Below are positions 26,788-36,523 of a stretch of 64,000 nt of DNA, one piece after another. How positions within the stretch are numbered: position 1 is the stretch's first letter; every line of letters starts with the position of its first letter. A program made the translations under genes and the position numbers. The DNA is taken from the NCBI RefSeq assembly GCF_030817655.1, contig NZ_JAUSZM010000003.1:1116001-1180000 (forward strand), in the 5' to 3' direction. The notes below the pieces were generated by a model, which searched no databases, was not told the DNA's origin, and was given only the letters and a program-made list of their open reading frames with translations. The DNA comes from Streptomyces sp. V4I2. Lineage in GTDB: Bacteria > Actinomycetota > Actinomycetes > Streptomycetales > Streptomycetaceae.

Positions 26788-26837
26788 GCAGGACGGGGCC
26801 CACGGGTCACAACGTACCGACCACGCAAGGAGATCCA

Positions 26838-27437
26838 GTGCTTGACGCCGATTTCTTCCGCCGTTGGATGACGGCGACCGCCGCCTTGGTCGACCGCGAG
26901 GCGGACCGGCTCACCGCCCTCGACTCGCCCATCGGGGACGCCGATCACGGCAGCAATCTGCGGCGCGGGTTCACCGCGGTCACCGCGTCCCTGGAGAAGG
27001 AGGCGCCCGACACTCCGGGTGCGGTCCTCATGCTCGCCGGTCGCACGCTCATCTCGACCGTCGGCGGCGCGTCGGGGCCGCTCTACGGCACGTTGCTGCG
27101 CCGCACCGGCAAGGCGCTCGCGGACGCGGGCGAGGTCAGTGAGGAGCAGTTCGCCGCGGCGCTGCGCGAGGGCGTGGACGCGGTCATGACGCTCGGCGGT
27201 GCCGCGCCCGGCGACAAGACCATGATCGATGCCCTGGTGCCGGCCCTCGACGCGCTCGGCGACGGCTTCGCGGCGGCCCGGACGGCCGCCGAGGAAGGAG
27301 CCCTGGCGACCACGCCGTTGCAGGCCCGCAAGGGCCGGGCGAGTTACCTCGGGGAGCGCAGTATCGGGCACCAGGATCCCGGTGCCACGTCGGCGTCGCT
27401 GCTCGTCACGGGACTTGTGGAGGCGGCCGGTGAGTGA
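26838..27437 (+). CDS. dhaL: Dihydroxyacetone kinase ADP-binding subunit DhaL
   Basis: A 199-residue all-helical subunit. The metal-chelating Asp residues are in ALDSPIGDADHGSNLRRGF (about 29, 34 and 36), and TVGGASGPLYGTLLRRTG and GATSASLLVTGLVEAA line the nucleotide site. In PTS-type systems DhaL keeps a bound ADP that DhaM rephosphorylates. The GTG start has AAGGAG 7 bases upstream. It lies 50 bp after dhaK and overlaps dhaM by 8 bp. Confidence 0.94.
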   Translation: MLDADFFRRWMTATAALVDREADRLTALDSPIGDADHGSNLRRGFTAVTASLEKEAPDTPGAVLMLAGRTLISTVGGASGPLYGTLLRRTGKALADAGEVSEEQFAAALREGVDAVMTLGGAAPGDKTMIDALVPALDALGDGFAAARTAAEEGALATTPLQARKGRASYLGERSIGHQDPGATSASLLVTGLVEAAGE

Positions 27438-27840
27438 CGGGAAGCTGGTCGGGATCGTCTTGGTGTCGCACAGCGCGGCGGTCGCCGAGTCGGTGGCCGA
27501 GCTGGCCAAGGGGCTGGCGGGCGGCGGCACCGAGGTGCCCGTCGCACCGGCGGGCGGCACCGAGGGCGGCGGGCTCGGCACGAGCGCGGAGCTGATCGCC
27601 GCCGCGGCCGCCGCCGTGGACCGGGGTGCCGGGGTGGCCGTCCTCACCGACCTCGGCAGCGCGGTCCTCACCGTGAAGGCGCTGCTGGCCGAAGGCGACG
27701 AACTCCCGGGCAACACCCACCTGGTGGACGCCCCGTTCGTCGAAGGAGCGGTGGCCGCGGTCGTCACGGCGGCGACGGGAGCCGGCCTCGCGGCGGTGGA
27801 GGCCGCGGCGGCGGAGGCGTACTCCTACCGAAAGGTATGA
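27430..27840 (+). CDS. dhaM: PTS-dependent dihydroxyacetone kinase phosphotransferase subunit DhaM
   Basis: A 136-residue EIIA-Man-like protein: VGIVLVSHSAAVAESVAELA carries the phosphorylatable His, and GVAVLTDLGSAVLTVKALLA is the second family block. It consists of the EIIA-like domain alone, without the HPr and EI-like parts fused in E. coli DhaM, so it must take phosphate from the general PTS. The GTG start at 27430 overlaps dhaL by 8 bp, so translation is coupled. Confidence 0.92.
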   Translation: MSDGKLVGIVLVSHSAAVAESVAELAKGLAGGGTEVPVAPAGGTEGGGLGTSAELIAAAAAAVDRGAGVAVLTDLGSAVLTVKALLAEGDELPGNTHLVDAPFVEGAVAAVVTAATGAGLAAVEAAAAEAYSYRKV

Positions 27841-27855
27841 CGCCCCCTCGGGCAG

Positions 27856-28494
27856 CTAGATGACCCCTTCCGCCGCGACGGCGAGGGCCGAGCGCAGGGT
27901 TGCCTCCAGCTCGGCCTTCGCCGTCGCGCGGTCGGTCGACGCGTCGGCGCTGCGCCAGGCGTAGTACTCGACGGCGGCGCGCAGGGCGGCGTTGAACATC
28001 GCCGCGCGGATCGTCGGCCGCAGGTCCTCGGCGGGCAGCCCGGCCCGGTCGGCCAGGGCGCGGGCGAACGCCGGCTCGGCCTCGTCGTACGTCTGGAGCC
28101 AGACGGCGCGCAGTCCCGGCTCGGTGCGGGTCAGGCGGACCAGCGCGCCGACGGTGCCGCCGTCGGGACCGCCGACGACATTGAGCCCCCTCGCGAGCGT
28201 CCGGTCGAAGAGCTGCCCCAGGGGCTGTCCCGGGGGCCAGTCACGCAGACAGGCGGCGATCACCTCGATGCCCTCCGAGAACAGCGGTCGTACGCAGCTC
28301 TCCTTGCTCGGGAAGTAGCGCCACACGGTCCGTGCCGAGACGCCGACCGCCTGTCCTATCTGCTCGCCGGTGGTCGCCGTGACGCCCTGGGCGACGAACA
28401 GGTCGACCGCGGCCCGGGCGATCTCCAGCCTGATCTCGGCCTTGCGCTCCTCGGTGAGGGGCGGTCGTCCCGTACGTCCGCGGGGTGCGGTCAT
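27856..28494 (-). CDS. TetR-family regulator
   Basis: A 212-residue regulator. The N-terminal HTH is seen in ARAAVDLFVAQGVTATTGEQ, IGQAVGVSARTVWRYFPSKE. The C-terminal ligand domain includes LVRLTRTEPGLRAVWLQTYD and AAVEYYAWRS. It is divergent from an SDR gene, with a GACAT-type inverted repeat between them, so it probably represses the SDR and itself. The start at 28494 has GGAGG 7 bases upstream; the longer frame from 28542 would cross the operator side. Confidence 0.88.
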   Translation of the reverse strand: MTAPRGRTGRPPLTEERKAEIRLEIARAAVDLFVAQGVTATTGEQIGQAVGVSARTVWRYFPSKESCVRPLFSEGIEVIAACLRDWPPGQPLGQLFDRTLARGLNVVGGPDGGTVGALVRLTRTEPGLRAVWLQTYDEAEPAFARALADRAGLPAEDLRPTIRAAMFNAALRAAVEYYAWRSADASTDRATAKAELEATLRSALAVAAEGVI

Positions 28495-28545
28495 CGGTTC
28501 CTCCGGCTGGGGGGCGATCACTCTCCCGGAATTCTCCACCAAGAG

Positions 28546-28569
28546 TTTATGTCACTCACAGACATTAAA
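28546..28569. promoter_or_regulatory. Candidate TetR operator between TetR and SDR genes
   Basis: Arms ATGTC (28549-28553) and GACAT (28561-28565) around ACTCACA, extended by TTT and TAAA on the outside. It lies in the 133-bp divergent intergenic region, 55 bp from the TetR start, in the only AT-rich part. Confidence 0.5.
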
Positions 28570-28627
28570 TCGTAAAGTGAGGTCACAGCAGTCACCTCGC
28601 CTGCGGAGACACGGACAGGAGCACGTC

Positions 28628-29389
28628 ATGGCCAGCGGACTCGACGGACGCAGCGTCATCGTCACGGGAGCGGGCTCGGGCATCGGCCGGGCGGTCGCCC
28701 TGGCCTTCGCCGCGGAGGGCGCGCGCGTGGTGGTGGCGGATCTCAACGCGGACGGCGCGGCGGCGGTCGTCAAGGAGATCGAGCAGGCGGGCGGGACCGC
28801 TGTCGCCGTCACCGGCGATCTGAGCGAGCAGGCCGTCGTCGACCAGGTGACCGCGACCGCCGTGGAGCGCTTCGGCGGGGTGGACGTCCTGGTGAACAAC
28901 GCCGGGATCATGGACCGCATGTCGGCGCCGGCGGACGTGAGCGACGCGGAGTGGGAGCGGGTCATCCGGGTCAACCTCACCGCGCCCTTCCTGCTCACAC
29001 GGGCGGTGCTGCCGCACATGCTCGAGGCGGGCAGGGGTGCCATCGTGAACACCGCGTCCGAGGCGGGTCTGCGCGGCAGTGCGGCGGGCGCCGCGTACAC
29101 GGCCTCCAAACACGGGGTGGTGGGGCTGACGAAGAACCTCGCGGTGATGTACCGCAAGCAGGGCATCCGGGCCAACGCCATAGCCCCGGGCGGTACGGCC
29201 ACCTCCATCGTCGTGGACGCCGACCAGGAGGCGCACGGCCCGGCGGCGCTCGGACCGCACTTCGTCAACATCGGCCGCGTCGCCCAGCCCGAGGAGCAGG
29301 CCGCCGCCATCGTGTTCCTCGCCTCGGACGCGGCGAGCAACATCAACGGCGTGGTCCTGCCGGTCGACGACGGCTGGTCGGCGGTCTGA
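28628..29389 (+). CDS. Short-chain dehydrogenase/reductase
   Basis: A 253-residue classical SDR. It has the cofactor motif VIVTGAGSGIGRAVA, VLVNNAGIMDRMSA, the Ser in NTASEAGLRG, the Tyr-Lys pair in AAYTASKHGVVGLTKNLA and a C-terminal VVLPVDDGWSAV. The Asp in VVVADLNADG suggests NAD preference. The catalytic set is complete. The substrate is unknown. It is controlled, by inference, by the divergent TetR gene. Degenerate tandem repeats follow the stop codon. Confidence 0.9.
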   Translation: MASGLDGRSVIVTGAGSGIGRAVALAFAAEGARVVVADLNADGAAAVVKEIEQAGGTAVAVTGDLSEQAVVDQVTATAVERFGGVDVLVNNAGIMDRMSAPADVSDAEWERVIRVNLTAPFLLTRAVLPHMLEAGRGAIVNTASEAGLRGSAAGAAYTASKHGVVGLTKNLAVMYRKQGIRANAIAPGGTATSIVVDADQEAHGPAALGPHFVNIGRVAQPEEQAAAIVFLASDAASNINGVVLPVDDGWSAV

Positions 29390-29409
29390 CGCAGGCCGGG
29401 CGTCGTCGA

Positions 29410-29612
29410 CCGGCTCGCACCAACTGCCTTGCCGGGCACGCCCGGCGGCTCTGCACCAACTGCCTGCCAGGCGCGCTCAGCGGCTCTGCCCGAAGGGCCT
29501 TGCCGAGCGCACAGGGACCCCGTACCGCATGCCACGCCAGGCGCTCAGCGGCCCGTACCGCATGCCACGCCAGGTGTTCACCGGCTCCGCACGAACTGCC
29601 TCGCCAGCCGCT
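29410..29612. repeat. Six degenerate 30-38 bp tandem units derived from the chitosanase 3' end
   Basis: The segment reads as successive variants of CGGCTCTGCACCAACTGCCT...GCCAGGCGCTCAG. Units 1, 2 and 3 are diverged. Units 4 and 5 share a 21-base identical core beginning CGTACCGCATGCCACGCCAG. The last unit is the real 3' end of the minus-strand chitosanase gene (residues LARQFVRSR). The array fills nearly the whole gap between the SDR stop and the chitosanase stop. Confidence 0.6.
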
Positions 29613-30300
29613 CGCCGACCATCACGGCGGCCGCGTGGTCCTCGATGGGCGCCACCCGCGTGTCCTTGAAGACGATGTAGGTGACGCCGGAGGCCGTGCC
29701 GCCGCCGCGCGGGTCGGGGCGGATGCCGAGGGCCTCGGCGGTGGCGTAGGACGCCTCGCCGATGAGATCGTGCGGGCCGACGTCGCCTACGACCGCGTAC
29801 CGCACCCTGTCGTGGTGGACGACGGCCGCCACCGATCCGCCGCGCACACCGTCGTCGCCGTGGTCCCAGATGCGGCTCGGGCCGGGAACGACGACGTACG
29901 GGAGGCGTTCGGCGTCCAACTGCTTGCCGTCGGACTGCTGGTAGGCCGTGGTGCCGGAGAAGAGCGGGTCGGTGCGGTCGTTGCAGCGGCGGCCGGGCCG
30001 GCCGTCGCAGTCGATGTCCAGGTCGGCCTTCCAGAACACGGCCTCCCGGGTGCCGCAGACCGGGGTCGTCGCGGGCGCGCCGTCGTCGTTGCGGTACCGC
30101 CCGCGGGATACGGGGGCACAGTCACGCGCCCTGGCCAGCAGGTCCGCCGCACGGACGTCGGCCGCGTGCCGCAGCACCGAATCCTGCCGGACGACCCGGG
30201 GCCCGGCGGTGAACGCGACGACCGGCGTGATGCCGGGCGGTGTCGGCGGGGCGAGCAGGGCGGCTCCTGCCGCGGCCACGGTCAGCGACTGGGCACGCAC
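29578..30300 (-). CDS. GH75 chitosanase, secreted
   Basis: A 240-residue protein with an N-terminal signal (AQSLTVAAAGAALLAP) and the glycoside hydrolase family 75 core: FWKADLDIDCDGRPGRRCND, TAYQQSDGKQLDAERLPYVV, YAVVGDVGPHDLIGEASYAT and GVTYIVFKD. The Asp in VVGDVGP and Glu in IGEASY, nine residues apart, fit the catalytic acid pair described for the family. It endo-hydrolyses chitosan outside the cell. The GTG start is preceded by AGGAGAGG. The gene is divergent, over 400 bp, from a fibronectin-III lipoprotein, with a DasR-type palindrome between them. Confidence 0.88.
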   Translation of the reverse strand: MRAQSLTVAAAGAALLAPPTPPGITPVVAFTAGPRVVRQDSVLRHAADVRAADLLARARDCAPVSRGRYRNDDGAPATTPVCGTREAVFWKADLDIDCDGRPGRRCNDRTDPLFSGTTAYQQSDGKQLDAERLPYVVVPGPSRIWDHGDDGVRGGSVAAVVHHDRVRYAVVGDVGPHDLIGEASYATAEALGIRPDPRGGGTASGVTYIVFKDTRVAPIEDHAAAVMVGERLARQFVRSR

Positions 30301-30700
30301 GATAAGGGACCCTCTCCTGGGGGACAGGTGACGCACACCCAGCCCAATCTGGCGCGGTACCAACCGTGCGGCCACCACTGGAGGGCCGGACGGTGCACGT
30401 CCCCAGGGTCGCGACGGGGGGCGGGAGTCCGGGCCCGCGAGGGGCTCCGGCCTCCCGGCCACCCGCGCCGGCGCGGGATCAGCGACGACAGCGGCCCGCG
30501 CGGCGGCATGAACTCCCCATTCGTCCGGGTGAGTTCGGCCGCGAGGGGTTCAGCATACGAAAGCCCCGACGGGCACCGACCCCATACCCCGACAACGGCC
30601 CTCGACCGGCAGGCACCACGGACCGCCCTCTTGATGTGATCGCATCAGACGCGTCATATTGGTCCGGACCAATATGACCTGTGTCCTGAGGGAGGCAGTC
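30301..30700. other. 400-bp divergent intergenic region, chitosanase / FnIII lipoprotein
   Basis: No gene was recognised. The notable element is the 26-bp palindrome at 30653-30678. The part next to the chitosanase is GC-rich and shows no second copy of the palindrome. Confidence 0.5.
30653..30678. promoter_or_regulatory. Perfect 26-bp palindrome with a DasR-like (dre) core
   Basis: The core reads ATTGGTCCGGACCAAT. The DasR response element is usually given as ACTGGTCTAGACCACT; the shared TGGTC-N2-GACCA heart is exact. The palindrome ends 22 bp before the GTG of the FnIII lipoprotein, so binding would block transcription or translation start-up of that gene, and it could also act on the divergent chitosanase. 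Confidence 0.65.
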
Positions 30701-31705
30701 GTGCGACGCGTTCCCGTCCCCGCTTCCCTGCCCCGCCGCCTCGCGCTCTGCGGAGCGCTCACCCTGATCGCCTCCTGCGGAGGGGGCGGGACGGACGGCG
30801 GCGAGAGCGGCCGGCTCCCCGCCGCGCCGACGGGCATCACCGCCACCGCGGGGAGCGCGACGAGCGTGCACGTCATGTGGAACGCGGTGTCCGCCGACAT
30901 CGACGCCTACGAGCTGTATCGGGGCACCACGAAGGTCGAGGAGGTGCCGGGTTCGCGGCACATGGTGGATGTCACCAGGCTCAGCCCGTCCACCAGGTAC
31001 GTCTTCACCGTGCGGGCACGCGACACCGGGGGACGCCTCGGGCCACCCAGCCGTGAGGTACGGGCGAAGACCCCGGCGGCCGTGGCGGCGGACCGCTCGG
31101 CCCCGACCCGGCCGGGCGGGCTGCGCGGCCGAACGGCCGGAAGCCGGGCGGTCCAGCTCTCCTGGGACGCCTCGACGGACGACCGGGACGTGGCGTCGTA
31201 CGACATCCACCAGGGCGCCACGAAGATCCACAGTGTGGGCGGCGACCAGACGGCGGCCGTGGTAACGGGGCTGCGTCCGGGCACCCGCTACTCCTTCACC
31301 GTGCGGGCGAGGGACGCGGCCGACAACCTCTCGCCGGCCGGCGGCGCCGTCCGCCTCACGACTCCGGGCACCGACGACGGACGCGACACCGCTCCCACCG
31401 ACTTCCGCGCGAGCACCCGCCCCGCCGACGGGGCGTACCACCTCGACCTCGCCTGGATTCCGCCGCGCACGGACGGGGTGATCACGGAGTACCAGGTCCA
31501 CCTGGACGGCCGCCCGGCCACCTCGCTGGTGTTCGGCGGGACCGCACCGCGCGACCGGGCGACGTACAGCTTCTACCTGGGACGGGACGCCGGGGTCAGC
31601 CACCGGGTGCGGATCCGGGCGAAGCTGCCGGACGGCACCTGGGGCGGGTTCTCGACGGAGTGGACCGTGACCACGGGGGCGAGCCCGCAGCCGGAACGGC
31701 CCTGA
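30701..31705 (+). CDS. Lipoprotein with three fibronectin type III domains
   Basis: A 334-residue protein with a lipoprotein signal ending in LIASC at about residue 26, followed by a Gly/Asp/Ser-rich spacer. Three FnIII repeats follow: APTGITATAGSATSVHVMWN, RPGGLRGRTAGSRAVQLSWD and APTDFRASTRPADGAYHLDL; the first two contain STRYVFTVRARD or TRYSFTVRARD. There is no catalytic domain. FnIII modules are common accessories of chitin- and chitosan-degrading enzymes, and the promoter region holds a dre-like palindrome, so a role at the cell surface in amino-sugar polymer use is plausible. The GTG at 30701 has GGGAGG before it. Confidence 0.82.
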   Translation: MRRVPVPASLPRRLALCGALTLIASCGGGGTDGGESGRLPAAPTGITATAGSATSVHVMWNAVSADIDAYELYRGTTKVEEVPGSRHMVDVTRLSPSTRYVFTVRARDTGGRLGPPSREVRAKTPAAVAADRSAPTRPGGLRGRTAGSRAVQLSWDASTDDRDVASYDIHQGATKIHSVGGDQTAAVVTGLRPGTRYSFTVRARDAADNLSPAGGAVRLTTPGTDDGRDTAPTDFRASTRPADGAYHLDLAWIPPRTDGVITEYQVHLDGRPATSLVFGGTAPRDRATYSFYLGRDAGVSHRVRIRAKLPDGTWGGFSTEWTVTTGASPQPERP

Positions 31706-31875
31706 CGACCGCTCCCGCTTCCCCCGGACGACGGAACCCGTCACCTGCACGGGGGCCGTCCGCATGCGGGAATCGCCGCGTGCACGTTGGCTTCCCCTGA
31801 GGGCAGCACGGTCCTTCCCCGATCCTCGGCGGCGCAAGGGATGTACCGCCGACCGTGCCGCCGGAGGACAGGTCC

Positions 31876-32409
31876 ATGCACACTACTCAGCTACTCCTCC
31901 GCTCCGGCCTGACCGTGGCAGCCGCCGCGCTGCCGCTCGCCCTGACCGCAACACCGGCCGCCGCCGTTTCGGGGATCTCCGTGAGCACCACCGGCTCCAC
32001 GGTCTCCGTCACGACCAGCGCCTGCACTCAGGTCAACGGCAGCTGGGGCACCGCCTCGCTCCTGAACAGCAGTCAGGCGAACTTCTCCCAGGGCCGCCAG
32101 GTGGCGCTGTCCGGGACGAGCAACCTCCAGTCGGCGGCCTGGTCGAGCGTGAGCGCGGGTACCTACACCGTCATCGTCCAGTGCGCGAACAACACCACGG
32201 CGGGCACCCAGTCGGTCATCGTCACCCCCGTGTCCACTCCCACGGTCTCCCCCACGGCCTCGCCGTCGCGCGGCGTCATGGGCGGCATGGGCGGCACCAC
32301 GAAGGACTACGGCACGCTCACCCTGGTGGCGGGCGGGACGCTGGTGGGAGCGGGCGCCCTGGCCACGGCGTGGTTCCTGCGCCGCCGCTCGAAGCCGTAC
32401 CGGCTCTAA
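31876..32409 (+). CDS. Secreted/cell-surface protein with C-terminal membrane anchor
   Basis: A 177-residue protein. A signal peptide (LTVAAAALPLALTATPAAAV) is followed by a Ser/Thr-rich beta domain (STTGSTVSVTTSACTQVNGS, YTVIVQCANNTTAGTQSVIV), a Pro/Thr/Ser linker, then TKDYGTLTLVAGGTLVGAGA and a positively charged RRRSKPYRL end. The C-terminal helix plus basic tail resembles a sortase-type anchor without an LPxTG or LAxTG motif. Function unknown; similar proteins are common in Streptomyces. GGAGG lies 8 bases before the ATG. It is convergent with and overlaps the PadR gene end. Confidence 0.78.
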   Translation: MHTTQLLLRSGLTVAAAALPLALTATPAAAVSGISVSTTGSTVSVTTSACTQVNGSWGTASLLNSSQANFSQGRQVALSGTSNLQSAAWSSVSAGTYTVIVQCANNTTAGTQSVIVTPVSTPTVSPTASPSRGVMGGMGGTTKDYGTLTLVAGGTLVGAGALATAWFLRRRSKPYRL

Positions 32410-32955
32410 CCGGGCCCGTCCTCCAGGACGGGCAGCTCCTCCAGGGCCTCGGTGAGCCACTGCGTCCAGAAGGTCTCCAGTTCGATGCCCGCGCGCAGGG
32501 ACCAGGTGCTGGAGCCTGGCCTGCGCGCTGTCGTTGCCGGGCGGGAAGTCGCGCTTCTCGATCTCCTCGTACTCGGCCAACTGCAGCCGGTGCAGATCGA
32601 GATGGCGGCGCAGGTCGGCCTCCAGGCCCGCGGTGCCGACGACGGCCGCGGCCCGCAGGCGCAGCAGGAGCGCGTCGCGGTGCGGCTTGGGGTCCTGCGC
32701 CGCGGCCGTCCAGCGCCGGAGTTCGGCGCGGCCCGCGGGCAGGACCTCGTAGCTCTTCTTCTGGCCGCGCGTCGGCTGCTCGGCGGGCAGCGCCCGGATG
32801 TGCCCCTCGGCCTCCAGTTTTCCCAGCTCGCGATAGATCTGCTGATGCGTCGCCGACCAGAAGTAGCCGATCGACCGGTCGAACCTGCGGGTCAGATCGA
32901 GGCCCGACGACGGCTTTTCGAGCAGAGCGGTGAGGATCGCGTGCGGGAGTGACAT
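32406..32955 (-). pseudogene. PadR-family regulator with a C-terminal frameshift
   Basis: The N-terminal winged helix starts MSLPHAILTALLEKPSSGLD, with HQQIYRELGKLEAEGHIRAL, and is a clear PadR domain. The helical C-terminal part runs in frame to NDSAQARLQHLV, then one extra base in a CCC run (32498-32500 GGG on the plus strand) shifts the frame. Removing it restores LRAGIELETFWTQWLTEALE and a stop at 32406, which overlaps the convergent gene's stop. Without correction the frame runs antisense through the neighbour for another 500 bp. The DNA-binding domain is unaffected, so error or recent mutation are both possible. Confidence 0.75.
32415..32432. terminator. Hairpin between convergent surface-protein and PadR genes
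   Basis: CCCGTCCT-CC-AGGACGGG, an 8-bp perfect stem with a 2-base loop, 6 bases after the plus-strand stop codon. On the minus strand it lies within the last codons of the PadR gene. Confidence 0.5.
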
Positions 32956-32987
32956 GGAGTCATCCTAGGGAGGCCGCCGTACGGCCC

Positions 32988-35447
<2,460 letters not shown>

Positions 35448-35816
35448 TCACCGGCTCTCCAGCCGTACGTGCAGTTCCTTCTCCTGGTCTCCGGAGGCCG
35501 AGGACAGGTCGTGCACGGAGAACAGGGAGTCCAGGGTGGAGCGGAAGCGGTCGATCGCCCAGTACCCGCCCTGCACGTCGGCGATGACGGAGGACGAGAG
35601 CCGGGCGGGGCGGGCGCCCTCGTGCGGGTCGGCGACGTCGAAGGTGCCGAGCCATACAGTCGGACGGGTCTCCGAGAGCTCCTGGGGTACGTCGTCGGCG
35701 CACCGGTCGGACGAGAAGCAGGCACACAGGGTGTCGAACACGATCCGGGCGTCGTCCTTGTCGCATCCGCTGATCTCCACCGAGACGGCTTCCGGGTGCG
35801 GTCGCTCACCGTCCAT
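35448..35816 (-). CDS. Conserved hypothetical protein
   Basis: A 122-residue soluble acidic protein beginning MDGERPHPEAVSVEISGCDK, with DDARIVFDTLCACFSSDRCA, TVWLGTFDVADPHEGARPAR and VIADVQGGYWAIDRFRSTLD. The alternating hydrophobic pattern suggests an alpha/beta fold. No domain was recognised. GGAGCGATCAC precedes the ATG. It may be cotranscribed with nothing: the DUF3040 gene downstream of its promoter side lies 165 bp upstream on the same strand. Confidence 0.65.
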   Translation of the reverse strand: MDGERPHPEAVSVEISGCDKDDARIVFDTLCACFSSDRCADDVPQELSETRPTVWLGTFDVADPHEGARPARLSSSVIADVQGGYWAIDRFRSTLDSLFSVHDLSSASGDQEKELHVRLESR

Positions 35817-35981
35817 CGTGATCGCTCCTCTCGTGGCCGCGGCGCGGTACCACGGCCGCTCCGTGAAACCGCCCCGTATCCCAAGAAAACCACCACATGC
35901 CGTGGAGCACTACCGGCCGAGGTGCCCGTTCTGTTCCGCGACCGGGTCGCGCCGGTGGAGGATCGAGTACGCCGAGCGGTG

Positions 35982-36251
35982 TCAGGGCCGCGGTCGGCCG
36001 CGATGGGGGTCGAACAACTCGGCGGCGATGCCGGTGAGGACCAGGCCCGTGGCGATGAGGAGGCCGGCGGTCAGGGCCACGCCGGTCGTCAGCGCGGTCA
36101 CGGCGACGGCCAGCGTCCACCAGGCGCCGGTGCGCCGGTACTCGCGAGGGCGAGCGGGTCGGCCGGCGCCCAGCGCCCGAGCGAACCGGGGATCGTCGCG
36201 CTCGAGCCGCGCTTCGAGATCGACCAGACGTTCGTCGTCGGACTGGGGCAT
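35982..36251 (-). CDS. DUF3040 small membrane protein
   Basis: An 89-residue protein. MPQSDDERLVDLEARLERDD then PRFARALG is the DUF3040 N-terminal signature, a short amphipathic helix and a loop. Two membrane helices follow (WWTLAVAVTALTTGVALTAG and LLIATGLVLTGIAAEL), and the C-terminus is basic. Function of the family is unknown; it is widespread in actinobacteria. The start is preceded by GGAGGAACC. Confidence 0.82.
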   Translation of the reverse strand: MPQSDDERLVDLEARLERDDPRFARALGAGRPARPREYRRTGAWWTLAVAVTALTTGVALTAGLLIATGLVLTGIAAELFDPHRGRPRP

Positions 36252-36523
36252 GGTTCCTCCGTGTCGCGCTGGCAGGCCGGTCGCAGCGGGCCGGGCGTCG
36301 GGCCCTCCGGGGCGACCGCGGCGGCCGCGGCGGCCGCGGCGGCGGTGACGCTGCCGGAGACCGTCGTGGAGGCGCCCCACCGCCCCGGCGGGCATCGCTC
36401 GGCTCACTCCCCCGCGCCGTTCCGTCCCTCCTGCGGCCTCCGGCCCACCCTCTGCGGCCCTCTCGGCCGGACTCCCGACCGTCCGTCTCCGCGGCCCCGC
36501 CACGACAGCGGGCACCAGGGGTG

